Below are positions 1 through 8,000 of a DNA stretch of 39,316 bases, piece by piece. How positions within the stretch are numbered: position 1 is the stretch's first letter; each line of letters begins with the position of its first letter. The stretch spans positions 1-39,316 of the forward strand of contig JAMOOP010000094.1 of NCBI GenBank assembly GCA_027065385.1, in the 5' to 3' direction. Source of the DNA: Campylobacteraceae bacterium. Lineage in GTDB: Bacteria > Campylobacterota > Campylobacteria > Campylobacterales > Sulfurovaceae. The notes beneath the pieces were generated by a model. That model was not told the DNA's origin. It saw nothing but the letters and a program-made list of their open reading frames with translations, and ran no database searches. Position numbers and translations under genes: made by a program.

Positions 1-1
1 T

Positions 2-106
2 ATTGGGCTGTTTTTTCCTAAAGTTGATAAAATGATTGATGGGGATTTTGAGAATAATAAGTTTTTGGGGGTTTTGGAGTATGATTGTTATGAAGAGAGT
101 GGGTGA
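2..106 (+). CDS. C-terminal end of an unidentified protein (partial)
   Basis: An open frame enters from the left edge (first full codon at base 2) and ends at a TGA at 104-106, giving 34 residues that finish in GVLEYDCYEESG. The composition is protein-like and the stop lies 6 bases before the convergent stop of the neighbouring minus-strand gene, so it is probably the end of a real gene. Nothing in 34 residues identifies a family. Being next to a cas2 relic and a CRISPR array suggests it might belong to the same accessory island, but that is only a guess from position. Confidence 0.4.
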   Translation: MGLFFPKVDKMIDGDFENNKFLGVLEYDCYEESG

Positions 107-112
107 TTTTGT

Positions 113-652
113 CTAAAGTGTAGTTTTATAAAAAATCTCTCTTTTATTATCATTTTTATATTTGCCACTTTTTATATTGTTTTCTATCTTTTTTGCAATT
201 CCAATATAACCATATCTTGCTAAAAAACTCATAACTTTGCTAAATTTAGTCGATTTTAGTTTGACTTCAAATAGTCTTACATCTCCTTTTTTATGGTCTT
301 TAGAACGCTTTTTGTAATATTTGATAACTATTTTATCTTGTACTTTGAACTCTATTTTGTTTTTAATTAAATCTATTTTATTTCTGTATGTCGTCCAAAC
401 TTCTACAATTGCGTACTCAATATCTTTTTGAGTCAAATAGGGATTTGTTATAGTTGAAGCCAACTCTTTTATTAAATCAACCTTGGAATATTCTTTATAT
501 TTATCCAAATCCTTAAAAAGTATCTCTGATATATAGTTTTTAACTAATCTTAATTGAAATGCTTTATTAAATATCTCTTTTTCTTTTTTCTGATTTAAAT
601 TGTCAGGATAAAAAAATTTGGTAATGACCTCTTTTATCTTTTTAAATATCAT
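113..652 (-). CDS. Hypothetical protein, possibly the N-terminal part of a TnpB-like protein
   Basis: This encodes 179 residues, very rich in Lys and Ile, with no signal peptide or membrane segment. The N-terminal half looks helical. The middle contains KYYKKRSKDHKKGDVR followed by KSTKFSKVMSFLARYG, a basic stretch that reminds me of the N-terminal part of some large TnpB-type transposon proteins; that resemblance is from memory and weak. No RuvC catalytic motif is present, so if it is TnpB-related it has lost its nuclease part. Upstream on the same strand lies a broken helix-turn-helix gene, the order expected in an IS607-like element (small DNA-binding protein, then TnpB). It may be intact but unrelated. 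Confidence 0.4.
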   Translation of the reverse strand: MIFKKIKEVITKFFYPDNLNQKKEKEIFNKAFQLRLVKNYISEILFKDLDKYKEYSKVDLIKELASTITNPYLTQKDIEYAIVEVWTTYRNKIDLIKNKIEFKVQDKIVIKYYKKRSKDHKKGDVRLFEVKLKSTKFSKVMSFLARYGYIGIAKKIENNIKSGKYKNDNKREIFYKTTL

Positions 653-670
653 TTCTTTTGCTTTTTAAAA

Positions 671-823
671 TTATTTTTTATTTATAATACTACTATAAGT
701 TTTATAAGTTACATAATTTAATTTATTGACTTTTATGAATTTTATCTTACCTTCTTTGTTCTAAGTATACAAAGTATTACGATGAATGCCTAAATCTCGT
801 GCTAATATTGATATTTTTATCAT
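671..823 (-). pseudogene. Broken small helix-turn-helix protein (MerR / IS607 TnpA-like start)
   Basis: Reading the minus strand from an ATG at 823-821 gives MIKISILARDLGIHRNTLYT, then an amber TAG at 763-761. The same frame continues with NKEGKIKFIKVN and further residues to a TAA at 673-671, about 50 codons in all. The first part is a typical helix-turn-helix of the MerR/excisionase/IS607-TnpA kind (ILARDLGIHRNTLY), and the part after the stop continues the expected pattern (normally YRW.KEGKIK). The stop therefore looks like a mutation inside a former gene. No serine-recombinase catalytic domain follows. It lies just upstream of the 179-aa gene, as tnpA would lie before tnpB. Confidence 0.5.
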
Positions 824-918
824 AAAAAACCTATTTTTTTGTTAGAATATGTGAAATTATATAATTTTTTTATTATATACAGATTAAATTAGGCGTATAT
901 TTATAGCTTTAGCTCTTA

Positions 919-1182
919 AATATTATTGTTTTTTGCTACTATTGAGATAAATATTTAAGACTTTCTAAAATAGGAAAAATAGTTGAAGCAGAGGCGATAA
1001 GAATACAACGGTCTGTATATTTTTATGAAAAGATGAGCAAAAAAGAGTTAGATATTTTAATTGAAAAGGTTTTGAAGATTTTTGATGAAAAAGTAGATGA
1101 TTTACGAATATATACCATTAAAGATAAAGGCATTGCTCTAGGCAGTGCAGTAGATTTAAATAATCCACTTATTTTTATATAA
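919..1182 (+). pseudogene. cas2: cas2 relic (CRISPR adaptation endoribonuclease fold)
   Basis: From 946 to the TAA at 1180-1182 an uninterrupted frame reads DKYLRLSKIGKIVEAEAI, then RIQRSVYFYEKMSKKELD, and ends IYTIKDKGIALGSAVDLN plus NPLIFI. This is the Cas2 pattern: RxQxSV(Y/F) core strand, the EL..LI..V helix, and a C-terminal RIY...GIALGSAVDLxNPLIFI strand. Upstream in the same frame, IIVFCYY (922-942) fits the first beta strand, where Cas2 normally has CYDI, but a TGA follows at 943-945 and no ATG, GTG or TTG starts the frame. The first in-frame ATG (1033) would leave only 49 residues. The gene is therefore inactive unless recoded. No cas1 is visible next to it. Family identity is strong; function is lost by inspection. 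Confidence 0.85.
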
Positions 1183-1252
1183 AAATCATATTTTTTATTG
1201 CAAATAGATTAATTTTTTGTTATACTAACAGAGTTAAAAAAGTTATCACTCA

Positions 1253-1364
1253 TTTAAGTTTTACTTAAGGTAGTAATTTCTTTAATATATTTTTCAAAAC
1301 CCCTAAATCTCGGGCTTTTAAAAAATAGGATTTTTAACTTTACGCTGTTTAAGTTTTTCTTAAG
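1253..1364. repeat. Two near-identical dyads, TTAAG-N5-CTTAA, in the CRISPR leader
   Basis: The 17-base copies lie at 1253-1269 (TTTAAGTTTTACTTAAG) and 1348-1364 (TTTAAGTTTTTCTTAAG). They differ at one base and start 95 bases apart. Each is itself an inverted repeat with TTAAG and CTTAA arms around a 5-base centre. They could be binding sites for a dimeric protein or IHF-like/adaptation motifs of the leader; no known site is matched. Confidence 0.6.
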
Positions 1365-1388
1365 AAAAGAGAAGCCCGAAATCTAGGG
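1301..1388. repeat. 17-bp imperfect inverted repeat ending next to the first CRISPR repeat
   Basis: CCCTAAATCTCGGGCTT at 1301-1317 pairs with AAGCCCGAAATCTAGGG at 1372-1388, 15 of 17 positions complementary, around a 54-base interior holding the second TTAAG/CTTAA dyad. The right arm ends 10 bases before the first repeat. Transcribed, it would form a long stem upstream of the array. Confidence 0.6.
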
Positions 1389-1398
1389 CTTGGTAGCT

Positions 1399-1710
1399 AT
1401 TACAACTTGACCCGATATAAAGGGGATTGAAACTCTCGCTTCAATACCCTATCAGCTCTTTGATTTATTACAACTTGACCCGATATAAAGGGGATTGAAA
1501 CAATTGTACTAAGTCGTATATAGTTTGTGGTAATTTATTACAACTTGACCCGATATAAAGGGGATTGAAACAAAACATCAGTTAGAGTAGGAGTAGCTTT
1601 AAAAATTACAACTTGACCCGATATAAAGGGGATTGAAACTAGTCAAGAGGTAGCGTTAGCTAAAGATGAAGTTTTATTACAACTTGACCCGATATAAAGG
1701 GGATTGAAAC
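1399..1710 (+). CRISPR. CRISPR array, five repeats and four spacers
   Basis: Five identical 35-base repeats begin ATTACAACTTGACCC and end AAAGGGGATTGAAAC, at 1399-1433, 1467-1501, 1537-1571, 1605-1639 and 1676-1710. Spacers are 33, 35, 33 and 36 bases (1434-1466, 1502-1536, 1572-1604, 1640-1675) and differ from one another. The GATTGAAAC end is typical of repeats used by type I-A/B/D and type III systems, and the handle tag would be ATTGAAAC. The lack of decay in the last repeat suggests that the true distal end was removed where the tnpB remnant begins. With cas2 broken and no other cas gene in the window, any activity would need proteins encoded elsewhere. No spacer obviously matches the rest of the window. 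Confidence 0.97.
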
Positions 1711-1733
1711 TAGGGTGTCGAAAAGACACCCTA
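1711..1733. repeat. Perfect 9-bp hairpin at the array / tnpB junction
   Basis: TAGGGTGTC (1711-1719), a GAAAA loop (1720-1724) and GACACCCTA (1725-1733) form a perfect stem starting at the first base after the last CRISPR repeat. It is GC-rich for this genome. No T-run follows, so it is not a classic terminator. It may be a remnant of a transposon structure or the start of a lost spacer. Confidence 0.7.
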
Positions 1734-1981
1734 TATTGGAACAGGAAGAGAGTTATACATCAAAATGTGATGCTTTAGGATTGGAAGATATAAAAAAGCA
1801 TAAAACTTATAGGGGGAAAAGAGTAAAAAGGGGGTTATTTCAATCTTCTATTCGAAAATTAATAAATGCGGATGTAAATGGAGCATTAAATATTTTAAGA
1901 AAAAGCGTATCCTGCAATTCTCTAATTTTAGAGATAGCAGGTAGAGGGTTTGTGTTCCAACCCTTAAGAGTATATATCTAA
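1715..1981 (+). pseudogene. tnpB: C-terminal remnant of an IS200/IS605-family TnpB
   Basis: The frame from a GTG at 1715 to a TAA at 1979-1981 contains ILEQEESYTSKCDALGLE, then RGKRVKRGLFQSS, KLINADVNGALNILRK and a terminal GRGFVFQPLRVYI. This is the end of the RuvC-like nuclease domain of TnpB: the EESYTSK strand and the NADVNGA helix with the third catalytic Asp. About 80 residues remain of a protein usually near 400, so both earlier catalytic acids are missing and it cannot be an active RNA-guided nuclease. Its upstream frame runs straight into the last CRISPR repeat, and its stop overlaps the stop of the convergent DUF5644 gene by 18 bases. No tnpA or clear transposon end was found. Confidence 0.85.
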
Positions 1982-3043
1982 CTCTTTAAATTCACTTATA
2001 GAGATAAGTGCTAAAGGAATTGGTCTTCCTACTTCTATCTCTACATCTGCAATAATAGAGGTAAATATATTATAATCTTCATCTTTAGCAAAAACTAAAA
2101 CTTCTGCTCCATTATCAAAAGCTTCTAATAATAATCTTCCTGCTTTTCTATATGCCATAGATGGATTTATTTTTATAAGAGTTTGACCTGCTGTTTTTTT
2201 AGACATACTAAATGGTATATATTTGCCTATTTTTGTAATAGTTGTATAGGTTTGCATTAAATCTTTTGTATTATTGTTATTATATCCAATATAGAATGAT
2301 ATATTTTTACCATTTAAACTATCTATTTTTATGGGTTTTCTTTTTTTATTTATACAGTAACTTTTTAATTTATCAATTATTGATAGAGAGTGTTTTTTTA
2401 CCTTTTGATATTTATTTATCTCTACTCTTAACCACTCTATATCAGCATGATAATCTTTTCCATCAAAAACATTATTCTCATATTCACATTGATTTATACC
2501 ATTAAACTCATCACTTATGGCTTCTAATATTTTATCTTTACATTGACTATCATTTTCTATTAATTTTTTAGCCAAAATTAAAATAGCATCTCCTTCATAC
2601 TCTTTATTATACTCAAAAGTCTCAGATGCGTAGTGTTGAGGGTATAAATCCATATAGTAAGAGAGACACTCTTTTTTAGCATAAGCACAACTAAAAAGTC
2701 GGCGATATTTATGAATAAAATCATGGTTATTAATAATTAGACCATTTATAGAGCGATATTTTGATGGTGGGTCAATTGTTAAATTAGTTCCTAGTTTCTC
2801 AATAATTCGAGAAAGTTTCTCTTCTCCTGTTACAATCCAACCATTTACTTTAAATAGTAAATCTTTATCAGGATATGAAAACATAAAGTTTTGCTCTTTT
2901 ATCATTGGCAAAATATCTTTTATTAATAAATTATCCTCTTCATTAACTGTAAAAGAGAAATTTTTATAATATGGTAAATAGTCGGTTTTAGCATTAAAGA
3001 AAAATGCTTTAATTGTTAGTTCAATTTGCTTTTGAAATGTCAT
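1964..3043 (-). CDS. DUF5644-type conserved protein
   Basis: This encodes 359 residues without signal peptide or membrane segments, so it is likely cytoplasmic. The opening IELTIKAFFFNAKTDYLPYYK, the FSYPDKDLLFKVNG and LTIDPPSKYRS blocks and the middle GDAILILAKKLIE followed by EYENNVF match the pattern I recall for the DUF5644 family, largely restricted to Campylobacterota and often annotated beside redox genes. The C-terminal third (FYIGYNNNNTKDLMQTYTTI; SMAYRKAGRLLLEAFDNGAE) looks like a separate alpha/beta domain. Function is unknown. It lies 48 bases downstream of the MEMO1-family gene on the same strand and may be co-transcribed with it. Its last codons overlap the tnpB remnant, so the mobile element inserted or collapsed right at its 3' end without breaking it. 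Confidence 0.75.
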   Translation of the reverse strand: MTFQKQIELTIKAFFFNAKTDYLPYYKNFSFTVNEEDNLLIKDILPMIKEQNFMFSYPDKDLLFKVNGWIVTGEEKLSRIIEKLGTNLTIDPPSKYRSINGLIINNHDFIHKYRRLFSCAYAKKECLSYYMDLYPQHYASETFEYNKEYEGDAILILAKKLIENDSQCKDKILEAISDEFNGINQCEYENNVFDGKDYHADIEWLRVEINKYQKVKKHSLSIIDKLKSYCINKKRKPIKIDSLNGKNISFYIGYNNNNTKDLMQTYTTITKIGKYIPFSMSKKTAGQTLIKINPSMAYRKAGRLLLEAFDNGAEVLVFAKDEDYNIFTSIIADVEIEVGRPIPLALISISEFKELDIYS

Positions 3044-3091
3044 AATTTGTTCCTAGTTTTTGTTTTTATATTTATTTAGAGTAGTTATCTT

Positions 3092-3865
3092 TTAACCAAT
3101 TATAGCCGATAGATACCCAACTACGCTTTTGCTATCTCTACTTCTATCATAACTTGTTCGATAGTCTATTACTTGGCTCTTTTGGGCTATGGATACAATG
3201 GCTTTTAGTCCAATTAGTCCACAAGCTTCACAATGGTTTAATAATCTTATATCAAGATTTTTTATCCCTCCAATACATAAACTATCTACTCTATTAGCCT
3301 CTTCTAGCGTATGAAAATGGCTTAAGTCACTGCTAATAACAAGAAGTGTATCTTTATTATCAAATATATTTTTAAGGATTGGTATTAAATCTTTATAATC
3401 TATATCTCCATATACTATCTCTACTATTTTAGTTTTTGGCATATAGTGTTTAATAAATGGTGCTTGAACCTCTGTAGAGTGTTCATGGTGCATATTATCA
3501 ATATGAATTAGTAACTTATATCTTTTAACTAACTCTTCACTATATTCTAAATCTATAGGTATAGCTCCACAAGGAGTATTATAATTATTATATAATCCAA
3601 CACTAGCACCTTTAAAATAGAAGTGATGACTAGGTTCTAAAATAACAACTCTTTTAAATTTTTTTTTATCTATTAATTTATATACTAAATTAGCTGTAAA
3701 TCCACTATAAATATATCCAGCATGTGGAACAATAATTGCTTTTGGGTCAAATTGTAATTTAATCTTATCTACTTTTACACGATTAAACTCTTTTATATAC
3801 TCTTCTATTAATTTACAACTATTAGGATAGAATGAACCTGCAACACTCATAAGTCTATTACTCAC
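3092..3865 (-). CDS. amrB: AmmeMemoRadiSam system protein B (MEMO1 family)
   Basis: The 257 residues carry the MEMO1 signatures in order: AGSFYPNS near the start, IIVPHAGYIYSGFTA, LEPSHHFYFKGASVG, the TPCGAIPID turn, EHSTEVQAPFIKHY and the late SSDLSHFH block. The histidines of PHAGY, PSHH and EHSTE correspond to the metal-site pattern of this dioxygenase-like fold. Family members often occur with an AMMECR1 protein (AmrA) and a radical SAM enzyme; neither is adjacent here. Start at the ATG at 3865 gives the standard MEMO1 N-terminus. It leads a likely two-gene unit with the DUF5644 gene. The cellular role of the bacterial family is poorly defined. Confidence 0.9.
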   Translation of the reverse strand: MSNRLMSVAGSFYPNSCKLIEEYIKEFNRVKVDKIKLQFDPKAIIVPHAGYIYSGFTANLVYKLIDKKKFKRVVILEPSHHFYFKGASVGLYNNYNTPCGAIPIDLEYSEELVKRYKLLIHIDNMHHEHSTEVQAPFIKHYMPKTKIVEIVYGDIDYKDLIPILKNIFDNKDTLLVISSDLSHFHTLEEANRVDSLCIGGIKNLDIRLLNHCEACGLIGLKAIVSIAQKSQVIDYRTSYDRSRDSKSVVGYLSAIIG

Positions 3866-3993
3866 TATTTAACCTTTTATTAAATTCATTTTTAAAAATA
3901 ACTTTTTTCCCATTAATAATCCCTATTTTTTTAAATATATGATATGATTATATCAAAAAAAATATAGTTAAATAAAAAATATTAGGAAAAAAT

Positions 3994-4590
3994 ATGAAAA
4001 CTAGAGCAGATGAGATAATTGAACAGATAAAAGAGTTAGAAGATGAACTCTTTGAGGAGTTTAAAAAGAAGCAAAAGGAGTTTTTTTATGAGATTAAAAA
4101 TAAAAAGATAAAATTTCAAAGAGATGTTATAGAAGATGGAAAGTCTATGCTTATTAGTTCTATTAAGTATCTTTCATCTTTTTCATTTTTAGTAATTTTA
4201 ACTATACCATTTATATGGATAATGATTATTCCTGCAATTATTGCCGATATTTTTGTAACTATCTATCAATGGGTATGTTTTCCAATATATAAAATTCCAA
4301 AAGTAAAAAGGTCAGACTATGTAATTATAGATAGATATAATCTTTTTTATTTAGATAAAGTGGAGAGAATTAATTGTCTATATTGTGAATATTTTAATGG
4401 GGTTATAGCTTATGTTAGAGAGATTTCAGCAAGAACAGAGCAGTTTTGGTGTCCAATAAAACACTCTCGTCAATTAAGAGATACACACTCAAGATATGAT
4501 AAGTTTTTTGATTTTGGTGATTATAAAAAATATAGAAAAGAGCTAGAGAAAAGAAGAGCTGATTTTAAGGATATAGAGGAAAAAAAATAG
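3994..4590 (+). CDS. Small membrane protein with conserved Cys/His pattern
   Basis: The 198 residues start with a charged coiled-coil-like helix (1-45, rich in Glu and Lys), then a long hydrophobic block of about residues 55-97 that should form two membrane helices, followed by a soluble tail. The tail holds C128-X2-C131 (INCLYCEYFNGV) and C153-X3-H157 (FWCPIKH), a plausible metal-binding or redox set. An AGGAAAAA ribosome-binding site precedes the ATG. I recall similar proteins as conserved hypotheticals in proteobacteria but know no function. It faces the signalling operon convergently and shares a terminator with it. Confidence 0.75.
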   Translation: MKTRADEIIEQIKELEDELFEEFKKKQKEFFYEIKNKKIKFQRDVIEDGKSMLISSIKYLSSFSFLVILTIPFIWIMIIPAIIADIFVTIYQWVCFPIYKIPKVKRSDYVIIDRYNLFYLDKVERINCLYCEYFNGVIAYVREISARTEQFWCPIKHSRQLRDTHSRYDKFFDFGDYKKYRKELEKRRADFKDIEEKK

Positions 4591-4596
4591 GTTAAA

Positions 4597-4626
4597 TAGC
4601 TCTATTTTATTTATAAAAAAGAGCTA
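4597..4626. terminator. Bidirectional terminator between convergent genes
   Basis: TAGCTC (4597-4602) pairs with GAGCTA (4621-4626), with extra T-A pairs inside (TATTTT against AAAAAA). It lies in the 42-base gap between the plus-strand membrane protein and the minus-strand receiver gene, and the internal T/A tracts suit termination in either direction. Confidence 0.65.
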
Positions 4627-4632
4627 ATACTG

Positions 4633-5001
4633 TTATAAACTAGTCCTAATAGCTTCCATAAGTTTTCTTTCCGTTACAGGTTTAGTTATAAATGCACTAG
4701 CACCCTTTTCTAATGACTCTCTCTTTCTTAAGTCATTTGATGATATGGCAATAATTGGAACTTTTTTAATATTTTTATTATTCATATATATATCTAAAAA
4801 CTCCAATCCATTAATTTTTGGCATCTCTATATCAAGAAGAATAAATTGAATATCCTTCTCTTTTTCTATAGTATAAATAGCATCTTCTCCATCTACAGAC
4901 TCAATGGTCTCAACTTTATAGAGCTTTTTTCTTAAAATCTCAACAAGCAACTTTCTATTTATATAATCATCATCAATAACTAAAATCTTAAAATCTACCA
5001 C
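4633..5001 (-). CDS. Single-domain response regulator (CheY-like receiver)
   Basis: The 122 residues form one receiver domain with no output domain: acidic pocket D10-D11-D12 (LVIDDDY), phospho-acceptor D57 (ILLDIEMP), the Ser/Thr switch at AISS (about 87-88) and K107 in ITKP. All catalytic positions are present, so phosphorylation is expected. The start is GTG, overlapping the TAG of the upstream hybrid kinase as TAGTG, with AGGGG six bases before it; this indicates translational coupling. It is the last gene of the PAS-Hpt-kinase-receiver unit and is the natural final acceptor of its phosphorelay or a partner that acts by protein contact. Confidence 0.92.
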   Translation of the reverse strand: MVDFKILVIDDDYINRKLLVEILRKKLYKVETIESVDGEDAIYTIEKEKDIQFILLDIEMPKINGLEFLDIYMNNKNIKKVPIIAISSNDLRKRESLEKGASAFITKPVTERKLMEAIRTSL

Positions 5002-8000
5002 TAAATACCCCTATATTTGTTAATAATGTACTTTAACTTATCTATATTCATAACACCTACAAGTACCTCTTTAATGGTGTTTTTATCATAACTATTCTCT
5101 TCTACTTCTCTTAAAGTTAATAGTACTACACTCATATTACGATGTTGTTTTTTTATGCTACTTCTATTTTGCACCTCTAAATCTATATCTATTAGTAAAA
5201 TATCATAATTTGTATCTTGAATTTTACTTCCTAGTTCTTTTAAATCACTAATAATCTCTATTTTATATCCTAAGTTAGATAGTACTTTAGATAATATTTG
5301 TGCTTCTAAAGGGTTCTTTTTTGCTATAAGTATTGTTTTTTCTTCTTTATTTTCATCTTCAAATAGTAGTGTTACTTGATTACTATCTTTTTTAGGTTTA
5401 ATAGTTTTTGGTTCTCTATTAACACTACTCTCTTTTATATTCTCTTCTATATGAGTTTTATTTTGGGACTGATTTAAAAATTTTTTTAGTATAAAAAGAA
5501 GTTCACTACTCTCAATAGGTTTAGCTAAATACTCATCTAATCCCTCTTCTATAAATCTCTCTCTATCCCCTTTTAAAGCATTTGCTGTTAGTGCTACTAT
5601 TGGAGTATGAACTAGATTTTCTTCTTGTTCATAATTTACAATCTCATGAGTAGCCTCTACTCCGTCCATAACAGGCATCTGTATATCCATTAAAATAAGG
5701 TCATAATGGTTATTTTTAATTTTTTCAAATGCTTCAAGTCCATTATTTGCTAACTCAACATCTATACCATACTTAATAAGTATCTGTCTTATAAGTTTTT
5801 GGTTAATAATATTATCTTCTGCTACAAGTATTTTACCATCAAACTGAATATTATTAAAAGGTGTAGCTACTTTTTTAGGTGTAACTTTCTCTTCTCTTTT
5901 ATCTCTATTTTTATTTTCATCTATTAGATTGATTGCATTTAAAATCTTTGTAGGAGTTATTGGTTTATATAGTACTCTACTACTATTTATATTTAAAGTT
6001 TCTATTTTTTTACGATTTTTAAAGCTTGTAATTAATGTAACTTTTTCTGTATCTAATCTATTAATACTATGAACAAGTGTATCGTCCATACTATCAATAT
6101 CTAACCAAATATTATGAACTGATGGATTACTATTAAGTCTTTTAAGTTCACTAGCAGTGTGGAATGTACTTTTTGCCACTCCATAATAGTCTAAATATTT
6201 ATCAATATATATATCAAGTTGTGTTGGAGGTGTAGAGTTTTGGTATCTTACAATAGATACATCATTTTCTATATGTTTACTATTTAGTTCTGTTCTATCT
6301 AATACCTCTTCTAGTTCAAGTGTAAAGTAAAATTTAGTACCTTTCTCTTTTTGACTCTCTAATTTAAGTTCACTTCCCATAAGTTCTAAGAATTTAGTAG
6401 ATATTGTAAGCCCTAAACCTGTTCCACCATATTTTCTAGTAATAGAAACATCAGCTTGGGTAAAGGCTGCAAAAACATTTAACTGTTGCTCTTTTGTCAT
6501 TCCAATACCATTATCTTCAATACTAAATAAAACTTTAGCTTTGTTTCCAATATTTTCTAATTTGGTAATTTCAACATTTATAAATCCACCATAATCTGTA
6601 AATTTAATGGCATTACTTAAAAGATTAATAAGAACCTCTTTTATTTTAACAGCATCTCCTAAAAGTTTTTTCTCTATACTTGGGTCAAGATAGAAGTTAA
6701 AGTCAATATCTTTTTCAGATGCTTTTACACCATAAGTCTCTATAGCATTTTCAAACTCAATAATAGGGTCAAATACAATAGCTTCTAGTTCTATTTTATT
6801 ACTCTCTATTTTAGAGAGGTCTAATATATTATTAATAATACTAAGTAAGTTTTCTGAACTCTTTTCTATAATACCTGTAAACTCCAACTGCTCGTCATTT
6901 AAATTTGTACTTTTTAAAAGTTCTGTAAATCCAACAATTCCATTAAGTGGAGTTCTTATCTCATGGGACATATTTGCTAAAAAGAGTGATTTAGACTCAT
7001 TAGCTTCAAGTGCTTGAATTTTATCTTGTCTAGCATTTTCTATTAGAAGTTCTAAAAATTTATATGCCTCTTTTATACCGTGACTTGTATTTAGATTTAT
7101 ACTTTTAATCTCATTAATACTAGGAGCATCAAAAGTGTGGTCGGCTTCTATCTCTTGAACTGTATTATTTAAAATATCTTCTAGGTTTTTTATATTATTG
7201 GCTATATCTTTACCCGTTCTAAACCCTAAAATAGTTAATATTAGAGATAATATCCAAAAGAACCCAGCAATTAATAATATAACAATATTTTTAAAAATAA
7301 AATCATCATTTTTAGCAAAAAGCATATTTTCTATATTTTTTTCTATTCTTGAAAAATACTCAATCTTTCTATTGTGTATTTGTGACCATTTATTAGGGTC
7401 AATAGAAAATCTTCCATCATCAAAATGAAGCTCTAATTTAGAGTAACTATTATAGATATACATCTCAATATTTTTATAATCTCTACTATTTAAAATAGAT
7501 ATTATTCTCGCTCTTAGCTTATCATCACTAATTACTTCTGGAGAAAAGCTATTAGATTTAATTTTTACTTTATTTAAAAAGGCAATATCTTTTTTAGTTA
7601 AAGGCATTCGTTTTTTTAAAAAATAGTTTATAAAATCTCTCTCTAATGAACAGTTTTCTGTTGTAATATATAATTGAGAAAGAGGAGTTATTAGAGAACT
7701 TATCTCATTATCAAATTTATATTTATTAATTAGTAACTGATAATCTAAAATAGGTTTAGTAAGTGTTTTGGCATATCTTTTATCAAAAATTTCTAAAAAT
7801 GCTTTTTTACTATCAACACTTTTTCTAATAATTGCTAATTGTGTAAAGTGATAGAATATATTTTGATTATTATACTCTTTTTTAGAATTAGCAAGTCCAG
7901 AAAAAAATGAGTTACGGTTAATAGGTATCATTAGTTTTTTGGCTCTAGCTATAGCATTATCTGTAATAATCCTCTGTTTTTGCAGTTTAGCTTTAATTTG

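Larger units (their letters stand above)
1183..1398 (+). promoter_or_regulatory. CRISPR leader region
   Basis: These 216 bases separate the cas2 relic from the first repeat. They are strongly AT-rich and non-coding in all frames that I checked, as expected of a leader. The repeats end in GATTGAAAC reading rightwards, so the leader belongs on this side and transcription should run to the right. The region also contains two copies of a TTAAG-N5-CTTAA dyad and an imperfect inverted repeat, listed separately. A promoter cannot be assigned with confidence. Confidence 0.6.

Noticed and set aside
1033-1182. A short functional Cas2 starting at the internal ATG 1033
   Set aside because: The 49 residues would lack the first half of the ferredoxin-like fold, including the catalytic Asp strand.
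1715-1981. The TnpB remnant as an active RNA-guided nuclease next to the CRISPR array
   Set aside because: Only the last part of the RuvC-like domain is present; the first two catalytic acids and the guide-binding part are missing.
7198-7428. Open frame on the plus strand within the hybrid kinase gene
   Set aside because: It lies wholly opposite a strong kinase reading, has no ribosome-binding site and no recognisable domain; likewise the frames opposite the DUF5644, modC, tatB, tatC, YfaZ-like and thiC genes.
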